NCBI RefSeq assembly: GCF_018687715.1 | Contig: NC_056765.1 | Location: 22,677,394-22,741,393 of the forward strand | DNA length: 64,000 nucleotides | Direction of reading: 5' to 3' | Origin: Carya illinoinensis | Lineage: Eukaryota > Streptophyta > Magnoliopsida > Fagales > Juglandaceae | Shown here: in pieces, positions 31,729 through 43,554 of the stretch | Layout of the letters: each line of letters begins with the position of its first letter | How positions within the stretch are numbered: the stretch's first letter is position 1 | The notes under the pieces: generated by a model | Seen by the model: the letters and a program-made list of their open reading frames with translations, nothing else | Told to the model about the DNA's origin: nothing | Databases searched by the model: none | Made by a program: the position numbers and the translations under genes

Positions 31729-34700
31729 AAATCCTAAGTTGGAATTGTAGGGGGCTTGGGAACCCCCAAACAGTTCAAATCCTTGATGTGTTGATCAAGG
31801 AAAAGAAGCCCGATTTGGTCTTTCTTATGGAGACCAAGTTATCGTATACAAAAGCTAGCAGGATATCGAAGAGGTTCAGGTTTCAAGGTAGTGTAGTAGT
31901 AGAGGCAGTGGGAAGAGGAGGGGGTCTTATGCTCATGTGGAAGGAGGAGAGTTTGGCAGAGCTCATCAATTACTCTCAACACCATATTAATGTGAGTATA
32001 TGGGATGAATCTATTAGCAAGAGATGGCTGCTAACTTGTTTCTATGGCCATCCTGTTTCAAGCTTAAGAGATAAGACTTGGAGCTTATTAGCATCGTTTA
32101 AGCCTGCAGATGGGGGATGGGGTGTGATAGGTGATTTCAATGAGGTCTTGTTCAGTGATGAGAAGGAAGGTGGAAAGGCTAGGAGTGAGCTTTTGATGAG
32201 ACAGTTCAGAGGGGTAATGGAGGAAGGAAGGTTATGCGACCTGGGGTGGGTTGGAAACAAGTTCACATGGAACAATTGCCATGAAGATGAATCCTTTACA
32301 AAAGAGAGATTGGATAGAGCTATAGCAAATGTTGAGTGGAAATCTCTATATCCAGTGCACTCAGTTGAGACCCTCCCTGCCATCTGTTCTGATCACAGCC
32401 CAATATTGCTAAATTTCAGTATTGAGAGGTGCTCATTTCAAAGATGGCATCATTCCTTCAAGTATGAGGCAAACTGGAACTTTGAGGAGGGCTGTAGTGA
32501 GATAGTAGCAGAAGCATGGAACAAACAGATGGGTGAGAGAAGCAGGATGGAAGTTCTGATGGGAAAGTTAGAATCAACCCAAAGGAAGTTAAGCCAGTGG
32601 AGCAGGAACTTGAATAGAGAGAGGATGGAAGCTATTAAAGTTAAAACTCACCAATTAGAGCTCCTACAGAGGAATGCAGGGCCAGAGAATGCGAGAGAAC
32701 AGAAAAAGCTTCAAGTAGACCTTAATCTCCTTTTAAACCAAGAAGACATAAAGTGGAAACAAAGGGCTAAGAGACACTGGTTGGTAGAAGGAGACAGAAA
32801 CACCAAATTCTATCATGCCTGCGTGAACCAGAGAAGAAAGAAAAACACCATCAGGAAAGTGAAGAACTTGAATGGGGTTGAATTAGTGGAGAAAGAAGCC
32901 ATAGCAGAAGGTTTTAAGACCTTTTTCAACTCAGTTTACCAGTCTACTCAACCAGATTCAGCAAGCATCAACAGGTGTCTGCAGGGACTAGATATTAAGG
33001 TCTCTAATGAAATGAGATCTAAGCTGGAAAGAAGTTTCACTATAAAAGAGATAGAAGTGGCTCTTAAGCAGATGTCTCCCTTCAAGTCACTTGGACCTGA
33101 TGGGTACAGTGCAGGTTTCTATCAAGAGCATTGGAAGATAGTTGGGAAGGATGTGTCCAGTGCAATTATGGAGTTTCTAAGTTCAGGAAGAATGCCATGG
33201 AGAATGAACCATACTCACATTGTCCTTATTCCCAAGGTAAACCAACCTATCTCAGTCCAAGATTTCAGACCTATATCCCTTTGTAATGTTGCCTACAAGT
33301 TAGTTTCCAAAGTATTGGCAAATAGAATGAAAGGGGTCTTGGAGAAGGTTATATCGTGGAACCAAAGTGCTTTCCTCCACAATAGGCTTATCACAGACAA
33401 TATTATGGTGGCCTTTGAGATGTTACATTCCATGAATTCAAAAAAGAAAGGAAGAGAGGGATCGATGGCAATTAAACTAGATATGTCAAAAGCCTATGAT
33501 AGGGTGGAGTGGGACTTTTTAGAGGCAATTCTGATCAAGTTGGGTTTCGGCTTGAAGTGGACTAATCTTCTGATGAACTGTGTCAGATCAGTCACTTACT
33601 CTACTATTTTGAATGGCATACCAGGAGATGTAATAACACCCACCAGAGGCTTGAGACAAGGTGACCCATTGTCACCTTATCTATTTCTGTTATGCGCTGA
33701 AGCTCTCAGCTCACTTTTGAATGGTGCTGAACAAAGGGGTATCATAAAGGGGGTAGCAGTATCGAGGAATGGAACCAGGATTAATCACCTGCTCTTTGCA
33801 GATGACTGTGTTATTTTTTGCAGAGCTCAGCTGGTGGAATGGTACCAGATCAAGGGGCTCCTGGCTGTGTATGAGGAAGCATCGGGCCAAACACTGAACA
33901 AGGAGAAGACAAGTGTTTTCTTTAGCTCCAATACAAGGGTTGAAACAAGGTGTTTTATTTTACAGCAGATAAATGGCTCAAGGTGTAACAACTATAACAA
34001 GTATCTCGGACTTCCAACAGTGGTGGGCAAATCGAAATATAATACCTTCCAAAGCCTCAAAGAAAAGGTGTGGAGGAAGGTTAACAGCTGGAAGCATCGG
34101 TTCCTTTCCACTGCTGGAAAGGAAATCCTTATTAAAAGTGTGTTACAAGCCATCCCATCCTATGCCATGAGTGTTTTCAAGATGCCTGCCAAACTGTTGA
34201 AAGAAATAGAAGCAATTATAGCCAAATTTTGGTGGTGTCAATCAGAGGCGGGTAATGGAATCCACTGGAAATCTTGGGGCAACATGGGAATAATCAAGAG
34301 CCAAGGTGGATTGGGGTTCAGGGATTTTATTAGCTTCAATAGGGCTCTACTAGCAAAACAATTGTGGAGAATGATTAAAGTGCCACAATCTTTAGTATCA
34401 AGAGTGTTCAAAGAGAAGTATTTCCTGAACTGTGATGTGATGGAAGCTGAGCTGAAGGGTTCTCCATCGTATATATGGAGAAGCATCTGGTCTAGTATGA
34501 ATCTGGTGAAAGAAGGGCTAGTATGGAGAGTGGGCAATGGAAGAGATATATCAATTTGGAAGGATAAGTGGCTGCCTCGACCAGTAACATACCAAGTACA
34601 GACACCTCCTAACATTTTGGATCCAAACTGCAGGGTGAGTGATTTAATCAATGAAAGCTCGAAGTCATGGAAGGAGGACTTAGTCAAGACCATATTCTGT

Positions 34701-35864
34701 AAAGAGGAAACAGATTTGATCCTCTCAATCCCCATTAGCAGGAGAGGAGCCAGTGACAAAAAGATATGGGCAGGGTCTACAAGAGGAATTTTTACAGTCA
34801 AAAGTGCTTACCATATGGATACCTGTTTGTCAAAAAGAAGAAGGGGAGAACCCTCTTCGGGAGGTGAAGATGCAGGGATGTGGAAGGACCTGTGGAAGTT
34901 AGAAGCCCCGGGGAAGATCCGAATGTTTGTATGGAGGAGCCTTTCCAATGTTCTTCCAACAAAAGATGTGCTGTACAGGAAGAACATTCTGAAGGATAAC
35001 CTCTGTCCTATCTGTACCAGAGAGCCTGAATCTGTTATTCATGCACTGTGGTCATGTCCAGCAGCACGAGATGTATGGGGAGCTGACAGTAGCAAGCTCA
35101 AGAAGTGGAATAGCTCCTTTTGTGACTTTCAGCAGTTATGGAAAGATATGTCTACAAGACTGGACAGTGAGGAGCTTCAAATGACAGCAGTGAAGTTTCA
35201 GCTTCTATGGAAAAGGAGAAATGCTTTTGTCTTTAAGAACCAGTTCATGAGTCCTGAATCCATCTCAACACTGGCTCAGGCTGAAGTCTCAATGCTGAGG
35301 GAAGCTAATTCTATGGATAGTCGAGGGGTGGAAGGAGGGGATTCGGCTACAGTGGCTAGTAGGCATTGGAAAGCCCCTGAGTGGCCTGCTGTGAAGGTAA
35401 ATTTTGATGCCGCTTTTGACAAGCTTCAGAAGAGGGGTGGAATTGGCATAGTAGTTAGAGATTGGGAAGGGAAACTAAAGGCATGCCTAACTTCCTCAAG
35501 GAAAAATGTGTTCACGGCAGCCCAAGCAGAAAAAACAGCTTTACAAAGGGCAGTGGACATGTGTATAGACATGAACCTGACCCAAGTTGAATTTGAAGGA
35601 GATGCTAAGGCAATCATAGAAGCTGTCAATTCAAGAGCTGAGGACCAGTCGTGGGGAGGCCAGGAAACAGATGATTTGCAGCAAGAAATGAGGCTTCATC
35701 CGGGTTGGAAGCTGTCTTTTGTTCACAGGTCAGCAAATGGAGCAGCACACAATGCTGCAAGGTTGGCTGTCGGGGATTCCAAAGAGAGGGTGTGGACTGA
35801 GAGTGGACCTTTAGTGGTCGTGAATTCTGTTTTGAATGATGTATCTAGTGCCTTTGCAAATTAA
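31725..35864 (+). CDS. LINE ORF2: endonuclease-reverse transcriptase-RNase H
   Basis: This 1379-residue protein nicks target DNA and reverse transcribes the LINE RNA there. The N-terminal apurinic-type endonuclease shows SWNCRGLGNP, METKL, GDFNEV (about 136) and SDHSPILL (about 222). RT contains FKSLGPDGYSAGFY, ISLCNVAYKLVSKVLANRMK, SKAYDRVEWDFL, GLRQGDPLSPYLF and the catalytic FADD (residues 691-694, 33796-33807). A zf-RVT domain (MFVWRSLSNVLPTKDVL, CPICTREPESVIHALWSC) follows, then a plant-type RNase H near residue 1225 (NFDAAF, AEKTAL, EFEGDAKAI). No stop or frameshift is seen and all main motifs are present, so it could be active in trans if transcribed. Start ATG overlaps the ORF1 stop, suggesting termination-reinitiation. 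Confidence 0.95.
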   Translation: MKILSWNCRGLGNPQTVQILDVLIKEKKPDLVFLMETKLSYTKASRISKRFRFQGSVVVEAVGRGGGLMLMWKEESLAELINYSQHHINVSIWDESISKRWLLTCFYGHPVSSLRDKTWSLLASFKPADGGWGVIGDFNEVLFSDEKEGGKARSELLMRQFRGVMEEGRLCDLGWVGNKFTWNNCHEDESFTKERLDRAIANVEWKSLYPVHSVETLPAICSDHSPILLNFSIERCSFQRWHHSFKYEANWNFEEGCSEIVAEAWNKQMGERSRMEVLMGKLESTQRKLSQWSRNLNRERMEAIKVKTHQLELLQRNAGPENAREQKKLQVDLNLLLNQEDIKWKQRAKRHWLVEGDRNTKFYHACVNQRRKKNTIRKVKNLNGVELVEKEAIAEGFKTFFNSVYQSTQPDSASINRCLQGLDIKVSNEMRSKLERSFTIKEIEVALKQMSPFKSLGPDGYSAGFYQEHWKIVGKDVSSAIMEFLSSGRMPWRMNHTHIVLIPKVNQPISVQDFRPISLCNVAYKLVSKVLANRMKGVLEKVISWNQSAFLHNRLITDNIMVAFEMLHSMNSKKKGREGSMAIKLDMSKAYDRVEWDFLEAILIKLGFGLKWTNLLMNCVRSVTYSTILNGIPGDVITPTRGLRQGDPLSPYLFLLCAEALSSLLNGAEQRGIIKGVAVSRNGTRINHLLFADDCVIFCRAQLVEWYQIKGLLAVYEEASGQTLNKEKTSVFFSSNTRVETRCFILQQINGSRCNNYNKYLGLPTVVGKSKYNTFQSLKEKVWRKVNSWKHRFLSTAGKEILIKSVLQAIPSYAMSVFKMPAKLLKEIEAIIAKFWWCQSEAGNGIHWKSWGNMGIIKSQGGLGFRDFISFNRALLAKQLWRMIKVPQSLVSRVFKEKYFLNCDVMEAELKGSPSYIWRSIWSSMNLVKEGLVWRVGNGRDISIWKDKWLPRPVTYQVQTPPNILDPNCRVSDLINESSKSWKEDLVKTIFCKEETDLILSIPISRRGASDKKIWAGSTRGIFTVKSAYHMDTCLSKRRRGEPSSGGEDAGMWKDLWKLEAPGKIRMFVWRSLSNVLPTKDVLYRKNILKDNLCPICTREPESVIHALWSCPAARDVWGADSSKLKKWNSSFCDFQQLWKDMSTRLDSEELQMTAVKFQLLWKRRNAFVFKNQFMSPESISTLAQAEVSMLREANSMDSRGVEGGDSATVASRHWKAPEWPAVKVNFDAAFDKLQKRGGIGIVVRDWEGKLKACLTSSRKNVFTAAQAEKTALQRAVDMCIDMNLTQVEFEGDAKAIIEAVNSRAEDQSWGGQETDDLQQEMRLHPGWKLSFVHRSANGAAHNAARLAVGDSKERVWTESGPLVVVNSVLNDVSSAFAN

Positions 35865-35913
35865 TCAATGAAAGTAGGTTTTCTATCAAAAAAAAAAAAA
35901 AGGCCACCATACT

Positions 35914-37297
35914 ACAATTAAATGTCTCTTATATGCTTAGCATTGACCCAATTAAATAACTTCTTGTTGAAACTTTATAAGAATAACATAATTAATACTA
36001 AAGCATGTTACCTATCCATGAAAGGCCAATTAGGTATTTTACATGGAAAGGTAGTTGAGAACTTAAAGGTTTTAACAAGGTTTATTTGATTTAAGCTTAC
36101 TTTGGGATTAATGGAAGGGGAAAAAAAAATGCTCAATCTAGAAAATGCTTAACAAAGGGGCTTAGAACATATTTGGCATCTTGGATAAGCTAATCAATTT
36201 AGAAAAACATGCCCTTTAGAATAGCTAATTGTCCCTTATTACAAAAAGGCTCACTTGTCAACAATTTGGCACTTCGGTTGGGTGGAATTAAATTAGAAGA
36301 GGCACAACTTCAAGGGGCTGCCTTGTCATCAAAACGGGGCATACACATGGGTTTAGGCTTATTGGACAGCATATACAATAATATGACATGCACATTTAAT
36401 CATCTACTCCTAATACCAACCTATGCTATAAATCTAGTGACACAACTATAACAATTAGCTTAGTTAACATACACTATTTAATTAAACATAACATAGAGAA
36501 TAGCAAGAATAACCCATTAAGTAAACTTAAAAAAATCTTTAAACACTAAAGTTTATAGTTTAATCATTTAATACCTTTTAAAAGCAAGTTTGTAGGATTA
36601 CATACAACCATAATTAATCTGTAAACCTGAACACCTCTAGCATCCAAAGATAGAGCATATAATACAACCTCAAAATAGAACACACAGCACCAACATACAT
36701 TCACAAAATCATACTAAAGTCACCTATGGTTAAACAAAGCTCATTAGCAAAATACCAAATTCGAAACATAGGAAATCATATAGTAAAATAGTCCATCATC
36801 ATTCGGTTAGGAACAAAATAGAGTAATATTTACAACATAGAGAAATAAACACAACACAAGACACATGCTTTCCATCACAAAAGAATTCAGTTGGCTTCAA
36901 AATAATACCCAAATCAAATGAAGTAAAGTTATGGTTTTTACCTTGGTTCTTAGCTCCTTCTCAAGATGAAAAATGGAGGGCTGAATAATGCTATAGGCAT
37001 GTAGAGGAAGGAACACAAGTGATTGCACTGAGATACCCCAAACTGAAACATCAGTGGGTAACCTTACTTGAAGAAATTGAAACCCATTTGAAACCATAAT
37101 AGAAGGTCAATCAAAATGGTCTTACCTTCAAGGTTATAGATTTGGAAAGATGAGAACAAAACCTTGGATTAATCAAACTTGGAAACAACCTGAAAATGGG
37201 TAAAGAGAAGTGAGCATCGCATGGCTTGGGAGGAAGGAAACCATTTCCTCGTTTGTTTGTGGGGCGCACGACTTGGAGTAGAGGGAAGAAAGGAAAA
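35914..37297. other. Non-coding stretch, nothing recognised
   Basis: AT-rich DNA with only short open frames lacking domains. No repeat boundary is visible. Confidence 0.5.
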
Positions 37298-37452
37298 ATA
37301 TAGTTGCAAGCATAATTGTGTACTAATCTGTGCACCAATGTGATATAATTGGTCAAAATGTAGATTTTATTGAAAACAGTGTTAATTTAAATTTTAAGTA
37401 TGAATAAATCAATATTGGTACACAGATTAGTACGCGACTATGCTTGTATATA
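37298..37452. mobile_element. Fold-back MITE of about 155 bp
   Basis: The two ends are imperfect inverted repeats of about 40 bp. The left arm has GCAAGCATAATTG then GTACTAATCTGTGCACCAAT; the right arm read in reverse has ACAAGCATAGTCG then GTACTAATCTGTGTACCAAT. TATA occurs at both borders, so a TA or TATA duplication is possible, as in Stowaway-like elements. Confidence 0.6.
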
Positions 37453-38209
37453 GAAAAACTCGGGAAGAAATCTTCATCTATTGAGCTTGAAGATGAGAAG
37501 GAGTAGAGGAATGAAGGTGGGTTTTGCCTAGGCTTGGAGAAGAAGAAAGCTTTCCCTCTTTGTTGCTTAGGGGCCGACGGGTTATGGGTAGAGTTACTAG
37601 AGTACTTGGCAAGATTTTTGTTTCCTTGATTTTGATGTTGCCTTCGACTTGGGAGAATAATAAGTGTTTAAGTGACCTTTGGGACTCCTTCCCTTAGAAG
37701 ATAAAATGGATGATGGGGATTAAATTTGGGAAGATATTTCGCTTACCTAATAAATCAAGGGTTGAGATTTAAAAGGACTTTATACTAAAATTAAATAAAA
37801 TAGCAAAACTAAGGGTAATGTTGTAAAATTATATAATTATACCCTTCCCTTGTTTTAATAAGTCTCATTTAAGACATACTCATTTTAAAATCACAATAAT
37901 AAAGACCTTCACGATAAGGTACGTACATAAAAGAATATTTAACTTAAAGGAAAATAATAAAATAACATAAAATTCCCCTTAATAGGACTCGAGTATTACA
38001 CTGACTCAACTAAAGTAAACATTCCTCCTTAAAAAGAAGCCTACCCTTCTAGCCTTCAACCTTGTTTTTAGGCTTTGGTAATGAAGGCTCGAAACAAGAA
38101 CGTGATAATTTCCCATAATTGAGAGGCGCACAAGATACATAATAGGAAATGAACCTTCTGAAAATCTAGTTGCTGCAGCAATTAAATTCCTTTTGGTCCG
38201 AGGAAATGA
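37453..38209. other. Non-coding stretch, nothing recognised
   Basis: No open frame with a recognisable domain and no repeat detected. Confidence 0.5.
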
Positions 38210-38460
38210 CTAGTGCACTAAGAAGGTGCTTTTCCAGGGATTAATTTGCAGGCCAGATGCTAATTCATAAGAGGTGATAGAATTCATCAAACCAACGAAA
38301 CTGATTTTGGAGCCATTGGTGAAAATGAGCATATCATCTGCATATAATGTATGTGAAATGGAGTCATAGCCACTAAGAACAAAGTATATTTGGATAAGCA
38401 CACAGCAGATTGAGAAAGACTAGAAAGACCCATACTAAGTGATTACTCACTGAGAATAAA
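38210..38460 (-). pseudogene. LINE reverse transcriptase fragment
   Basis: On the minus strand a short frame contains HTLYADDMLIF, the RT catalytic YADD, followed by ASGLQINPWKS, as in L1-type RT. It is not related closely to the LINE at 30500-35897. It ends beside the CACTA terminus at 38471. It is a relic of at least 190 bp with no complete domain. Confidence 0.7.
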
Positions 38461-38470
38461 AACTAGGGGA

Positions 38471-39720
38471 CACTACTAGAAAAATTAATTTTACCGATGA
38501 AAGTTTTAGCGCCGATATAAAAACTGTAGCTAAAGGTTTATCTTTAGCGAGGAAAATTTTAAATTTGTCACTGATATAACTTTTAACGACTAAAATTATA
38601 CCGTCATTTATATTGGTCGCAAATATAAAAGCAGGAAAATTTTCTACCAAGTGGGAAAGTAATTGTGACGACAATTATAGAATTAGAAATGACTATAATC
38701 ATTGCTAATAATCTTACCGCAGTAGAGTATTGCCAACTAGTTGCTTTTGTTATAAATAATAAGTTTTAGTCAAACTGTAATTTTTTGTCACTTTTAGTCT
38801 AATAATCGACATTATGCAACCCAATTTATGTTTACAAAAGGTAATATTTTAGCAATGATATAAAACTCGTAACTAAAGGTTTATCTTCAGTAAGAAAAAC
38901 TTTAAATTCATTGCTGATATCCCTTTTAAAGACTAAAAAATGTACCGTCATTTATATTGGCCACAAATACATAAGAGGAAAAATTTTCCACCAAATAAGA
39001 AAGTAATTGTGACAACAATTATAGAATTAGCAATATTGTAATCATCGCTAATTTTCTTGCTACAGTTGAGTATTGCCAATGAGTTGCATTCTATCATAAA
39101 TAATTTTTTTTAAATAGGTAAACGGCATTTTGACATAAATAATAAGTTTTAGTAAAGATATAACTTCTTGTCCATTATAGTCTAATAATTGTTTTTATAC
39201 GACCCAATTTATCTTCGCAAAAAAGGTAATGTTTTAGCTAGGATATTAAACTTGTAGCCTAAAGATCTATCTTCAATGAGAAAAACTTAAATTCGTCGCT
39301 AATATCACTTTTAACGATCAAAATTATACCGTCATATGAGTCGCAAATACATTAGCGGGAAAATTTTCTACCAAATGTGAAAGTAATTGCAATGACAATT
39401 ATAGAACTAGCAAGAACTATAATTATCACTAATAATCTTGTTGCAATAGAGTATTGCCAACCAGTTGCATTTTGTCATAAATAATAAGTTTTAGTGAAGC
39501 TGTAATTTTTTGTCAATTATAGTCTAATAATCGACTTTTTGCTACTCAATTTATCTTTGCAAAAGGTAATGATTTAGCGATGATATAAAACTCGTAGCTA
39601 TAGGTTTATCCTCAGTTTGAAAAACTTTAAATTCGTTGATGTTATCACTTTTAACGATCAAAGTTGTACCATCATTTATATTGGTCGCAAATCTATAAGC
39701 GGAAAAATTCTCAGCCAGAA
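38471..39720. mobile_element. CACTA transposon terminus with subterminal repeats
   Basis: CACTACTAGAAAAATTA at 38471 is a typical CACTA-superfamily end, followed by AGCGCCGATATAAAAAC and related motifs typical of CACTA subterminal regions. A unit of about 340-390 bp then recurs, with starts near 38511, 38853, 39240 and 39581 (the last partial). I found no inverse end (TTTTCTAGTAGTG) downstream, and no transposase, so the element is truncated or very degraded. Confidence 0.65.
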
Positions 39721-39747
39721 TTCTATATGTCTCCTATAAATAGAAAA

Positions 39748-39750
<3 letters not shown>

Positions 39751-39781
<31 letters not shown>
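39751..39781 (+). repeat. Poly(A) run of 31
   Basis: An uninterrupted A run directly after the last subterminal repeat. It may be a retroposed tail or a slippage product. Confidence 0.9.
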
Positions 39782-39783
<2 letters not shown>

Positions 39784-39789
39784 AAGAAG

Positions 39790-40926
39790 GTTTCGCCACT
39801 TATATGGGACATAAAAGCAATGTATAAAAAGGGTGTGTATGGCCTTTATAAGGGGGTGCACTGCACAAAATAAACACGGCGAGGAAAAAAAAACTACTAC
39901 ACGCATTGTATAGTGAAGGAGAAAGATGAAAAACTAGAATTTCTCTTTTCATTTAACAATAGCTTAATTGTGCATAATTTTACTATTTTAAATAAAGCAT
40001 TATCATAACTTTGTAGTATTAATTCTTATTATGTTTTTATTAGTCTAGAGATATGTATTTAGTTTTTACAAGATTTTATAAAAAGATAAATTTAATTTGG
40101 ACGTTAACATAAAAGGAAGAAATGAAAATAAAGGAAAGAAAAGAAAGGCTGGGACTAGGAGCACGGAATGTGAAGGCTGACTTGATGATAAGAAGAGAGT
40201 TCCTCTTTGGAACGGCAGATTCTATAAGTTGAGTTTAATGGAAACCAATAGGGACATGACACATCAGCTAAACACACAACTCATTTTTGGACTGCATCTC
40301 ACCATAGCAAAATTCAAAAACCAAGTCTATGTATTCTTTCCTCTTAGGTTGCGTTTGGTTAGTGAGGGTACTTCAATTACTCTCAACACTTTGTCCATAT
40401 TCAAACACACCCTGCAGCATGCCGTACGACTTCCAACTTCCGGTCTGGTGGAGGAGCTACAGACAAGACCGACGCAACCCACTGTAGTCGCATTTTAGGC
40501 CTCCAGAGCATGCGAACCCTCGCAAGTTCAACATCAATACTTTCATTGATTTCTTGCGAACTAGAAATCACATGGTATGTTGTAGTGTAAAATCTGTCTT
40601 TTAGTATCCATTATGAATGTCGGTTTATTAATTTATGGGGTAGAGACTATCGGTTTGAGACAGTGAATGTCAGTTTATCCATTATCGTTTGTGTTGTATT
40701 AATTTCTTAAGGTAGAGAATGTCGGTTTATTACCAAATGTTTAGAGACAAATTAATTTCTTGCGGTATTTTTTGAGATGCTTTAATTTTGGGAATCTCCT
40801 GATAATTTCAAAAGGACGTCCATATATAGATGAAAAAAGTAAAAGCATGCAGAGATTTTAATTTTCAAACACAACGACTACGGCAACTTCAGGTGGAGAG
40901 AGAGAGAGAGAGAGAGAAGGTTTGTG
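39790..40926. other. Non-coding stretch
   Basis: No gene seen. It contains a short (GA)n run near 40895-40917, just before the hAT target duplication GCCTCTGC (40927-40934). Confidence 0.55.
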
Positions 40927-41217
40927 GCCTCTGCTAGGAGTGTTCATCCGGACCGAATTTTTTTCCAGTCCAATTCGGTCCGATTTAGAAATCTAGAATC
41001 CAGATGAATCTGAGTAGTTATCCGCCCGGATTATACCAGGGCAGTTTAGGAAAACCTGGATCCGGTTTTATAACCCAGTTATTCATAACCGGATTATACA
41101 CCCGGGTTTTTTTTATTTTTATTATTTTTTTAATTTCTTTTTTATCGGCTAAGATTAGTGACATTGTATTAGTTTAGTTAGTTGTGATGTATTATTTTTT
41201 TTTTAATTTATGTATTG

Positions 41218-43541
41218 TGTGAAGCCCCCAAATCCCCATGCACGGACACGGGAAAATCGAAACGTCCGGATGATGACATCACAGGTCATCACCCTATCGA
41301 CGTGTGCCAAGTGTGTATAAGCGATGAATGTGCACAAAAAATACGCAGTGAAAAGCAAGTCAATAACTAAGTACCAGAATTTTTCTTGTTTAATACAAAG
41401 CTATTCAAAACATACATAAATAAATATTACAAGACACAAATATAATTTTAAATCAAATACAAAACATAACATCAGCATCCCGGCGGAGCTGCATCCTCTG
41501 GCTCAGCCTCCTCCTCCTCATCCTCGATCTATGCACCAAAATCTACTGTACCAAAAATGTTGCCGCAGGTAAGTAAACTCCAAACACCACTAGATAAAAA
41601 CATATAAAACTCAAACAATATGCATGAAAGAAAAACCAATGCACATGCGCCATAAAACCATAATTTTTCCATGCACGCCAAAAACCCATTTAGCCCACAA
41701 AAACATATCCTTAAAACCAAGTCTCGCCATTATCCCAGATAATGGCCCAAACTACCATTTTTCCAGAAAATGGATCAAAAGCCTCGAAAACCAACATCGC
41801 CATTTTCCCCAGAAAATGGCCCACATCCGAAAACCATAAAAACAAACCGGTTATGCATGCACCATGATCTCCCCTAGGGATCATCCGTCCACCCTGGCTT
41901 TGTGCCACACCGCAGGTAACGACTACGCATGTGACACCTAAACGAGCGATGCCCAGACTCGCGCCCCGCGCGTACCTGGCCAGGCCATCCTCTAGTCCCC
42001 GCCACTCTAGGGACCACGGAGTCGACACGAAGCGTTACCGTATCGTGCGATCCGGTCGTCGCCCTATGACAACCCAGGGCATGTCACTCAATTTTATCCA
42101 CTCCCGAGTAACCAGAGGAGCTCCACCGAGATAATAACTCATCCCAGCTTGGGCTCGTGAGACACACGCACCCAAAACCATTTGAGCCAATAAAACGGGA
42201 TTTTCTCGATTAAAACAATATGCACATAAACACAATATGCAACTCACGCCTCATGGCTCAAATAATCAAGCAAACACAAACAAGCAAAACCAAGCACTCC
42301 GTCCTCAATCCTTCCGACCCCCGAACTCCTCGGACTCAGTCCGGAATCAACCAACCAACAGATAAATATTTATTGAATGAGCAAAATATATTTAAATCTA
42401 AAAGTAGGGTTTGGAAAATACTTACAGCGCTATATGGTATTTTTAGAAAGCTTGCGGCGTTGCAAACGGCGGAAGGAAAGCAACGTAACAGTGAAATTTC
42501 ACTGTGGCCGTGGGTTGTAAAATACCCACTTTTGAACGGGGACAAACCAAGGCTCGGGTTTGATAGGAAATGGCCTTGAGATATTTATGAAGCTAAGGGA
42601 AATGAGTTTTGGCCGTGGGTGGTGGTGGAAATGGCAGTCGAAGGCCAAAAAGGAGCTGAACGGAGTTAAGCTCGTGGGAGCTGCTCCGGCAATGGATCAA
42701 GGCCGGAAATGGGTGGTTTAGGTCAGCAAGAGGTAGGGGAAGAAGCTGTGAAGAGATGGTGGCCGGAGGTGGTGCGACGGTGCCGGAATCGATGAAAAAC
42801 CGTATGGCTTGGAGGAGCTCGTGGTGGCTAACGGTGGCTCAGATGAAGGTAAAACTTGGTGGGGATGTTCACCGGTGAGAGGGGAAGAAAACTGGGTGGG
42901 TGGTGTAGGCCACGCCGCCGGCGAGTGGGGGTTCTGGGCTGCGAAAACAACCGGCGACAGGGGCAAAAACAGAGCAGGTGTAGTGACTTCCGGCGGCTCG
43001 CGGTGGCTAACGGCTGGTCCGATGGCTCTGAAAATTGGTGGGAATGATCTCTGGTGTAAGGGGAAGAGAATGGTGGGGGTGGTGTACAACACAGCAGCCG
43101 AATGGCGGCGCACCGGGCGGCTGAAATGGCAGCAACGGTAAGGAAAAGTGAGCTGCTGCTGCGCACGGGGAGAGGGGGAAAACGGGAAGAAAAAGAAGAA
43201 AAGAAAGAAAAGAAGAAAAGAAAAGGAAAAAGGGAAAAAGAAAAAGAAAAGAAAAGAAATGAGGTCCAATCCTCACTTCTGGAGTCCAACAACTGATCCA
43301 ACGAAAATAAGTTTAAAAACAATAAAACTAAGAAAAGATTTTAAACACAACGTAAAGCTAAAATATAATAATTAACTAGTAAAAACAAACTATTTAATTT
43401 TAAATCCAAAGACAAGCTAAAATAAATTAAACAGTAATTTAAATCCAATTAAAATCCGATAATTTAAAATAAAAGAACTATTATATTAATTAAATTAAAA
43501 TATTCCTTCAGTGAAAATACACGTAAAAACGGGGTATCACA
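41218..43541 (-). repeat. 3' LTR of non-coding element
   Basis: Direct repeat of 46779-49054, with the family core at 42408-42546 and a 76-nt purine run at 43184-43259. The Gly/Trp-rich open frames over 42700-43300 recur in the other LTR and are not genes. Confidence 0.9.
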
Positions 43542-43554
43542 TCCTCCCCCCCTT
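43542..43554 (-). other. Polypurine tract of non-coding element
   Basis: On the minus strand AAGGGGGGGAGGA directly before the LTR, identical to the Tekay-like element. Confidence 0.8.

Larger units (their letters stand above)
30500..35897 (+). mobile_element. L1-type LINE, 5'-truncated
   Basis: A 16-bp duplication AAAAGGCCACCATACT flanks it (30484-30499 and 35898-35913; the leading A bases could belong to the poly(A), so at least 12 bp are certain). The 3' end is a poly(A) tail about 20 bp after ORF2. The 5' junction falls inside ORF1, as usual when target-primed reverse transcription stops early. ORF2 is open throughout, so this insertion is young. Confidence 0.93.
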
